Source: Bacteroidaceae bacterium
GTDB lineage: Bacteria > Bacteroidota > Bacteroidia > Bacteroidales > Bacteroidaceae
DNA: 10,970 nt
Reading direction: 5' to 3'
Assembly (NCBI GenBank): GCA_023227685.1
Contig: JALNVG010000073.1
Coordinates: 1 to 10,970, forward strand
The notes beneath the pieces were generated by a model, which worked only from the letters and a program-made list of their open reading frames with translations, did not search any database and was not told where the DNA came from. Made by a program: the position numbers and the translations under genes. Shown one piece after another: positions 5,831 to 10,970 of this stretch. The first letter of the stretch is position 1; every line of letters starts with the position of its first letter.

Positions 5831-8746
5831 ATGAAAAAATTGTTGTCTCTACCACCTAATTTAGCCAGCCAGTTTCATCAGATAACGGGTACTACAGAAA
5901 AAGAATATTTCTGTACATGTGACCCTGAGGGCCGCCGAATCGGTTCTGCCGGTGGTACGGCATGGCTCATGAATCAATGTTGGGCAAAAGAAATTAAGGA
6001 CAATACTAATTTTATTCAATGGTTGTCTACAGAAAAGCGTATTATCATGCATGCGGGTGGACAAGGACGACGTTCTCCGGCCTATGCACCTATAGGGAAG
6101 ATTCTTAGTCCGATACCTGTCTTCCGGTGGGGTAGAGGGCAGAAATTGAATCAAACCATCATGGATCTGCTTTTGCCGTTGTTCGAAGAAATCATGGATC
6201 ATTCTACTAAACGGCAGCATCTATTGATTGCTAATGGTGATGCTTGTATTATAGCCAATGAGCCTATCAGCGATTTGCCGGACGCTGATATCGTTTGTTA
6301 CGGTATGTGGGTAAACAAGGAGTTGGCATCTAACCATGGCGTTTTTGTTTGCAATAGAAACAATCCAACTCTGTTAAAATATATGCTCCAAAAGCCTTCG
6401 GCTGAAATTCTGAACAAAGAAGAGCTTGAGAGCCTTTATCTCATGGATATCGGTATTTGGGTATTGAGTGACCGCGCTATAGAAGTATTAATGAAGAAAT
6501 GTGATTGTTTAGGCGAGCCTGATAAAGTTCCTGATTTTTATGACCTTTACGGGCAATTAGGCATGGCACTCGGAGAGCAACCTTCTGTGAAAGATGGCTT
6601 ATTAAATAGTCTGTCTGTTGCGATTGTCCCTTTGAAAAAGGGGGCTTTTTATCATTTTGGTACTTCTGTCGAACTCATCTCTTCTGCTTTAAGTATACAA
6701 AACAGTGTGGTTGACCAACGGGAGATTCTTCATAAAAACAGTAAGATTCATCCCTCTATTTTTATTCAAAATGCAGAGATGGGCTTTTCGATGACGAGGG
6801 ATCATGCAAACATCTGGGTTGAAAATTGCTATCTTCCCAAAGGTTGGTCGTTCAAACAGAATCATATTTTTACGGGTATTCCAAAGAATAATTGGACAAT
6901 CACAGTGCCCGATGGTATTTGTATAGATATGGTGCCAATTGGCGAAAAGTCCTATGGACTTCGGATTTATGATATTAAGGATCCATTTAAGGGCAAATGG
7001 CAGGATAAACAGACTATTTGGTTGGGACAGTCATTTTGTGATTGGTTAAAGGAACGAGGCTTTAAGGGTGAATCCTTATTTGATGGTTACTCTAATGATA
7101 TTCAATCTTTACCAATATTCCCCGTTGTGGAGAACTTGGATGAAGTCCCCGAATTGGTAGCTTGGATGCTTTATGGCATATGCAATTTGAAAAGCAATGA
7201 AACAGTCCTTTCTCAAAATGACGATTATAATGCTGAAGGGTTAGAGAAAAGTAAACAAATCTGGCTTAACTCTACCCGACTTTCTGCTGATGAACTCTCA
7301 GATAAGGCGAATTTGATAAGGCTTTATCAACAACGAACAAACCTAATGCGGCAAAATCTGCCGGTTCTGAAAAGGAATGCTAATAGCATCTTTTATCAAA
7401 TAAATCTTGTTCATGTTGCTAAAGAATGGGTAAAAGCAGGTTTCGAAGTACCTATAGGTAATGTTGATTTTTCTTCTCCTTATCAGAGGATGCAGGAGTG
7501 CATGTTTCGGGCGCGGGTGCTGGAACTCAAGGGATTATCTTATCAAGAGGAAGAAGAAAAATCTTTCAGTCTGTTGCGGAAACAAATAATCAAATTGGCT
7601 TTGGCTGTACCGGTCTTTCCTACTCTTTCTGTGTTGCCTGACCAGATTATGTGGGGGCGTAGCCCCGTACGTATCGATTTGGCCGGAGGTTGGACCGACA
7701 CTCCCCCTTATTGTTTGATTTGCGGAGGGAAAGTAGTCAATATGGCTATTAACCTAAATGGTCAGCCTCCTATTCAAGTATTTATTAGGCGTACTGCAAA
7801 TCCGGAAATTATATTACGTTCCATCGATTTAGGTACACATGAGGTTATCAAAGATTGGATCAATTTAAAAGATTATAAACGGGTAGGTTCCGAATTTTCC
7901 ATTTCCAAAGTTGCTTTGTGTTTGTGTGGATTTATACCTGAATTCTGTAGTCAAACATTTAATTCTCTCGAAGAGCAACTGACACAATTCGGTGGCGGTA
8001 TAGATATGTCTACCTTGGCTGCTGTGCCAAAAGGTTCTGGATTGGGTACAAGTTCTATTTTGTCGGCTACTGTACTTGGGACATTGGCTGAGTTTTGTGG
8101 CATGAATTGGGAAAAACAGATCACTTGCCAAAAGACAATTATTCTTGAACAGATGCTTACTACCGGAGGTGGTTGGCAAGATCAATATGGTGGTGTTTTC
8201 CCAGGTATAAAGTTTTTAGAGAGCAGCAGTGGATTGGTTCAAAATATTCAAACGCGATGGGCACCGGATAATCTGTTTATCAATCAGGAATATAAAAGCA
8301 GAATGTTACTCTATTATACAGGAATAACTCGAATAGCAAAGGGTATTCTTTCAGAAATTGTAAAGGGCATGTTTTTGAATAGTTCTACACATCTTGCTAT
8401 TTTGAAAGGTATAAAACAAAATGCTATCGATTCTTTTGATTGTATACAATGTGGTGATATGGATAGATTAATAGGCTGTGTTAATAGATATTGGGATCTG
8501 AAGCAGATTCTTGATCCTGGTAGTAATCCTCCTGCCCTTGCTGCTATTATTGATCGAGTCAAAGATTTTGCTTCAGCTTGTCTGACTCCGGGTGCAGGTG
8601 GTGGTGGTTATCTTTTTATTATTGCTAAAGATATCGAATCGGCGAGCATAATCAAGGAAAAGTTAACTAATTATCCCCCTAATGAAAGAGCCAGATTTGT
8701 AGATCTCCAGGTTTCAAACGATGGCTTACAAATCACTAGATCTTGA
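5831..8746 (+). CDS. fkp: bifunctional L-fucokinase / L-fucose-1-phosphate guanylyltransferase (Fkp)
   Basis: Fkp salvages free L-fucose in two steps: ATP-dependent phosphorylation to fucose-1-phosphate, then transfer of GMP from GTP to give GDP-L-fucose. In Bacteroides this feeds fucosylation of capsular polysaccharides and surface glycoproteins. The 971-residue protein resembles B. fragilis Fkp along its length (about 950 residues as I recall). The N-terminal guanylyltransferase half (about 1-430) shows GSAGGTAWL, the nucleotide-binding HAGGQGRRSPAYAPIGK at 74-90, NGDACI, and a beta-helix-like stretch around 290-390. After a helical linker, the C-terminal GHMP kinase (about 600-971) shows SPVRIDLAGGWTDTPPY from S611, the ATP loop PKGSGLGTSS ending at 742, GGGWQDQYGG with the probable base D784, and TPGAGGGGY at 919-927. 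Its start is the only good ATG near the conserved KLLSLPPNL N-terminus. The nucleotide-binding signature departs from the usual GGQSRRLPxYAPSGK at three places. Confidence 0.95.
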   Translation: MKKLLSLPPNLASQFHQITGTTEKEYFCTCDPEGRRIGSAGGTAWLMNQCWAKEIKDNTNFIQWLSTEKRIIMHAGGQGRRSPAYAPIGKILSPIPVFRWGRGQKLNQTIMDLLLPLFEEIMDHSTKRQHLLIANGDACIIANEPISDLPDADIVCYGMWVNKELASNHGVFVCNRNNPTLLKYMLQKPSAEILNKEELESLYLMDIGIWVLSDRAIEVLMKKCDCLGEPDKVPDFYDLYGQLGMALGEQPSVKDGLLNSLSVAIVPLKKGAFYHFGTSVELISSALSIQNSVVDQREILHKNSKIHPSIFIQNAEMGFSMTRDHANIWVENCYLPKGWSFKQNHIFTGIPKNNWTITVPDGICIDMVPIGEKSYGLRIYDIKDPFKGKWQDKQTIWLGQSFCDWLKERGFKGESLFDGYSNDIQSLPIFPVVENLDEVPELVAWMLYGICNLKSNETVLSQNDDYNAEGLEKSKQIWLNSTRLSADELSDKANLIRLYQQRTNLMRQNLPVLKRNANSIFYQINLVHVAKEWVKAGFEVPIGNVDFSSPYQRMQECMFRARVLELKGLSYQEEEEKSFSLLRKQIIKLALAVPVFPTLSVLPDQIMWGRSPVRIDLAGGWTDTPPYCLICGGKVVNMAINLNGQPPIQVFIRRTANPEIILRSIDLGTHEVIKDWINLKDYKRVGSEFSISKVALCLCGFIPEFCSQTFNSLEEQLTQFGGGIDMSTLAAVPKGSGLGTSSILSATVLGTLAEFCGMNWEKQITCQKTIILEQMLTTGGGWQDQYGGVFPGIKFLESSSGLVQNIQTRWAPDNLFINQEYKSRMLLYYTGITRIAKGILSEIVKGMFLNSSTHLAILKGIKQNAIDSFDCIQCGDMDRLIGCVNRYWDLKQILDPGSNPPALAAIIDRVKDFASACLTPGAGGGGYLFIIAKDIESASIIKEKLTNYPPNERARFVDLQVSNDGLQITRS

Positions 8747-8809
8747 TATGATTTTTATGAAGTGTAAGTTGCATGATCTATTTATTTAAGATATATATTA
8801 ACGATATGT

Positions 8810-8825
8810 AAATATGTTCATATTT
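8810..8825. repeat. short inverted repeat (AAATATG-TT-CATATTT)
   Basis: A perfect 7-base inverted repeat with a 2-base centre lies about 60 bases upstream of the putative -7 box of the LtaS-like gene. Its shape would suit a dimeric regulator operator, but such repeats arise readily by chance in this very AT-rich gap, so function is speculative. Confidence 0.25.
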
Positions 8826-8881
8826 CATGTGAGAGCCTGAAAATAGAACATTATTATTATATTCATTTGGAGAATTATAGC

Positions 8882-8889
8882 TATTTTTG
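8882..8889 (+). promoter_or_regulatory. putative -7 promoter box (TATTTTTG) for the LtaS-like gene
   Basis: TATTTTTG fits TAnnTTTG. The only nearby TTTG (8866-8869) is 12 bases upstream, too close for a standard -33 element, so the promoter is less convincing than that of glyQS. If used, the transcript would begin near 8895 and give a leader of about 40 bases to the ATG at 8937. The GTG at 8889, an alternative start codon, would then fall within the box and be untranscribed. Confidence 0.4.
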
Positions 8890-8936
8890 TGCATAGAAAA
8901 TCATTATTTCATATTATATTTTATAATATTACTCTA

Positions 8937-10769
8937 ATGGGGAAAAGAATTTTAGAACTTGTCAAGACTTATTTATTATTAATAATAGTCTTTGTAATTC
9001 AGAAGCCGTTGTTTATGTTGTACAATCATTCGTTGTATAATGGATGTACGATTGGTGATTATTTAAATGTGATGAAACATGGATTGGCGCATGATACTAA
9101 TATTGCTGCTTATCTTACATGTATACCAGCTGTATTGTTAATGGTATCAGTTTGGAGTAATTCAAGAGCTATTACATATATTAAACGAGGCTATTTTTAT
9201 TTCATATCTTTATTAATTAGTATTATCTTTATTGTTAATCTTTGTTTGTATGGTTTTTGGGGATTTCCTTTGGAATCAACGTCGCTGTTCTATTTTTTCA
9301 GTTCTCCTAAGGAAGCATTAGCAAGTGTTAGTATTGGATTCGTTGTCTTGGGCTTAGTAGTTTTGATTGCGGTTACAATAATCTTAGGTTTTATCTTTAA
9401 CAGGTTATTGCAAAATAATATATTGCGGATAAAAGGGGTAAAAGAATGTGTTAAAGTTACTGTTGTATTGTTTTTGCTTTCCGGCTGTTTGACTTTTCCG
9501 ATTCGGGGAGGCATTAGATTGGTTACATTGAATGTTGGCAAAGTTTATTTCAGTACGAACCAACACCTTAATCATGCTGCAGTGAATCCTGTTTTTAGTC
9601 TCGTTTATTCTCTTCAACACCAGGGGAATTTCGGCACTCAATATCAGTTTATGAAGAAGAAGGAGGCAGATCTATTATTTGCAGAAATGGTAGATAAACC
9701 TGTAACGGATAGTATTCCACAGCTCTTTACAATGAAGCGCCCCAATATAGTGCTTGTTATTCTTGAGAGTTTTTCTTCGCATATTATGGAGACAATGGGT
9801 GGCACTCCCGGAGTGGCTGTAAATATGGATCGATTTACTAAAGAAGGTGTCTTCTTTAATCATTTTTATGCTAATAGTTTTCGTACTCAACGTGCTTTAC
9901 CAAGTATCTTAAGTGCTTATCCAGCTCAGCCTAGTACTAGTATTGTGAAATATCCGGATAAGACCGAACACTTGCCCTCTTTATTTCGAAGCTTGCAGGC
10001 TGCAGGTTATCATTCTCGATATTATTATGGTGGTAACCCTAATTTTGGGAATCAACGTACTTATCTGATGTCTGTAGGATTGGAACAACTAATAACCGAA
10101 TCCGATTTCCATGGTATTAAGAAAATGTCAAAGTGGGGAGTAGCAGATGGCGATTTGTTTAAACGTGCGTTTGAGGACTTACAACATAAAGACCTTAAGC
10201 AACCTTTTTTTAATGTTATACAAACGTCAAGTAGTCATCCTCCTTTTAACGTACCATATCATAAGCTTAATAATATAATTCTCAATTCTTTTGCTTATTC
10301 AGATAGTTGTTTAGGTGATTTTATAGCCCGTTGCAAGGCTTCCGAATATTGGGATAATACTATATTTATTCTTGTACCCGATCATCAGGCTTCTTATCCA
10401 CCGGGTGCAGATATTCAAATAGCTAAATATCACCATATTCCATTGATTTTTCTTGGTGGTGCATTAAAGAAACCGATGCTTATTGATACTTATGCTTCTC
10501 AGATAGATATAGCTGCCACATTACTTTGGCAACTGGGTTTGCCTCACAATGAATATAAGTTTAGTAAAAATATTCTCAATCCTGCTTCACCCCATTTTGG
10601 TTATTTTACAGTACCCAATTCCTTTGGAATGATTACGCCAGAAAACAATGTTGCGTTCGATTGCGAATCAAATAAAATATTAATGGATGAGGGAACAAAA
10701 AAGAGTGCTAATTTAAAGAAAGGAAAAGCTTTCTTGCAGGAACTTTACTTGGATATAGCAAAGAAATAA
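8937..10769 (+). CDS. LtaS-like sulfatase-family membrane phosphotransferase
   Basis: This is an inner-membrane protein of 610 residues with five N-terminal membrane helices (about 11-29, 56-73, 86-107, 131-153, 169-187) and a large C-terminal alkaline-phosphatase/sulfatase-fold domain on the periplasmic side, the layout of lipoteichoic acid synthase LtaS. Metal and catalytic residues can be matched by order and spacing to the LtaS active site: E277 (VILESFSSH), the nucleophile T317 (SFRTQRALPS), W400 and D404/D406 (WGVADGD), H434 (SSSHPPF), and D482-H483 (VPDHQ). Family enzymes move phosphoglycerol or phosphoethanolamine from a phospholipid to an envelope acceptor. Gram-negative Bacteroidales lack LTA, so the acceptor here is unknown. 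A GTG at 8889 would add 16 residues but falls in a likely promoter box. ATG 8937 gives a short basic N-terminus running straight into helix 1, so it was preferred. It is complete and ends before a strong hairpin. Confidence 0.88.
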   Translation: MGKRILELVKTYLLLIIVFVIQKPLFMLYNHSLYNGCTIGDYLNVMKHGLAHDTNIAAYLTCIPAVLLMVSVWSNSRAITYIKRGYFYFISLLISIIFIVNLCLYGFWGFPLESTSLFYFFSSPKEALASVSIGFVVLGLVVLIAVTIILGFIFNRLLQNNILRIKGVKECVKVTVVLFLLSGCLTFPIRGGIRLVTLNVGKVYFSTNQHLNHAAVNPVFSLVYSLQHQGNFGTQYQFMKKKEADLLFAEMVDKPVTDSIPQLFTMKRPNIVLVILESFSSHIMETMGGTPGVAVNMDRFTKEGVFFNHFYANSFRTQRALPSILSAYPAQPSTSIVKYPDKTEHLPSLFRSLQAAGYHSRYYYGGNPNFGNQRTYLMSVGLEQLITESDFHGIKKMSKWGVADGDLFKRAFEDLQHKDLKQPFFNVIQTSSSHPPFNVPYHKLNNIILNSFAYSDSCLGDFIARCKASEYWDNTIFILVPDHQASYPPGADIQIAKYHHIPLIFLGGALKKPMLIDTYASQIDIAATLLWQLGLPHNEYKFSKNILNPASPHFGYFTVPNSFGMITPENNVAFDCESNKILMDEGTKKSANLKKGKAFLQELYLDIAKK

Positions 10770-10799
10770 AGTATATTTTTCGTTTCAAGTTTTTATATT

Positions 10800-10886
10800 A
10801 TCTGTCTCTTTACGGGAGTTAAATTAGATAAATTAAAATCCAGCCTGTTTTTGACAGGCTGGATTTTAATTTATCTAAAGACAGAT
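10800..10886. terminator. bidirectional hairpin terminator with bulged outer stem
   Basis: A perfect 25-bp inverted repeat (10824-10848 with 10854-10878) closes a TTTTG loop. The GC-rich inner part (CCAGCCTGT/ACAGGCTGG) is flanked by A-run and T-run arms (AAAATCC/GGATTTT), so it can end transcription on either strand. An outer 8-bp stem, ATCTGTCT (10800-10807) with AGACAGAT (10879-10886), abuts the inner stem on the right side and leaves a 16-base bulge on the left. It lies between the plus-strand LtaS-like gene and a convergent minus-strand gene, exactly where a shared terminator is expected. Confidence 0.85.
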
Positions 10887-10904
10887 TTTATTTCCCCATC
10901 GTTT

Positions 10905-10970
10905 TTAAGCTTTTAGTGCCTGTTCGATATCTTCAATAATATCTTCTGCATTTTCAATGCCAACAGAAAA
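10905..10970 (-). CDS. C-terminal end of a PLP-dependent trans-sulfuration enzyme (partial)
   Basis: Reading the minus strand from the window edge gives 21 residues and a TAA stop (10905-10907). The peptide includes VGIENAEDIIEDIEQAL. This S-VGIE-x-x-(E/D)DII-x-D-(I/L)-x-QAL pattern is the usual extreme C-terminus of Cys/Met-metabolism PLP enzymes such as O-acetylhomoserine sulfhydrylase (MetY), cystathionine gamma-synthase or methionine gamma-lyase. No active-site residue is in view, so the exact member cannot be named; MetY is the most likely in Bacteroides. The gene is convergent with the LtaS-like gene and shares its hairpin terminator. The visible fragment is too short for routine ORF calling. 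Confidence 0.65.
   Translation of the reverse strand, partial: FSVGIENAEDIIEDIEQALKA

Noticed and set aside
8889..8936. GTG start giving a 16-residue longer LtaS-like protein
   Set aside because: The GTG overlaps a TAnnTTTG box, and the ATG at 8937 gives the expected short basic N-terminus before helix 1. The longer form is not fully excluded.
1..10970. CRISPR array, insertion sequence, phage, toxin-antitoxin or defence system
   Set aside because: No regularly spaced repeats, transposase motifs, terminal inverted repeats with target duplications, or defence-family domains are visible; all sizeable frames are accounted for by core or common accessory genes.

Overview
The window looks like chromosome from a Bacteroidales bacterium, most likely Bacteroides or a close relative. 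The DNA is AT-rich, and the recognisable -7 boxes are of the Bacteroides TAnnTTTG type. Translation starts lack strong Shine-Dalgarno sites and have A-rich leaders instead. MiaB, the one-chain glycyl-tRNA synthetase and the fused fucokinase/GDP-fucose pyrophosphorylase all resemble their Bacteroides counterparts closely, as I remember those sequences. I see no mobile element, CRISPR array, phage gene, tRNA or rRNA, so this is mostly ordinary core genome.

Layout, left to right. (1) Positions 2-619 hold the C-terminal part of an AraC-type regulator whose N-terminus lies outside the window. (2) A 237-base gap ends in a promoter -7 box just before miaB. (3) miaB (857-2224) is followed after 12 bases by two EamA/DMT-family permeases (2237-3118 and 3118-4026). 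The permeases share one base (TAATG), so the three genes probably form an operon. (4) A 200-base gap carries a good two-part Bacteroides promoter (TTTG, 20 bases, TAAGTTTG) for glyQS (4227-5765). (5) After 65 bases comes fkp (5831-8746), with no promoter or terminator that I can see between them, so it may be read through from glyQS. (6) A 190-base AT-rich gap with a -7 box precedes an LtaS-like membrane phosphatase/phosphotransferase (8937-10769). (7) A long hairpin (a perfect 25-bp stem) separates it from a convergent minus-strand gene. Only the last 21 codons of that gene are visible (10905-10970), and they look like the C-terminus of a PLP-dependent trans-sulfuration enzyme.

Two functional themes can be named. 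Translation fidelity and supply are served by miaB (tRNA A37 methylthiolation) and glyQS (Gly-tRNA charging). The cell envelope is served by fkp, which makes GDP-L-fucose from free fucose for capsule and glycoprotein fucosylation, and by the LtaS-like enzyme, which probably transfers a phospholipid head group to an envelope glycan or lipid. A link between the last two is inference from adjacency only. I found no convincing new multi-gene system. The most noteworthy points are the large bulged hairpin, the very short miaB leader, the altered signature of the Fkp pyrophosphorylase domain, and an LtaS-type enzyme in a Gram-negative organism.
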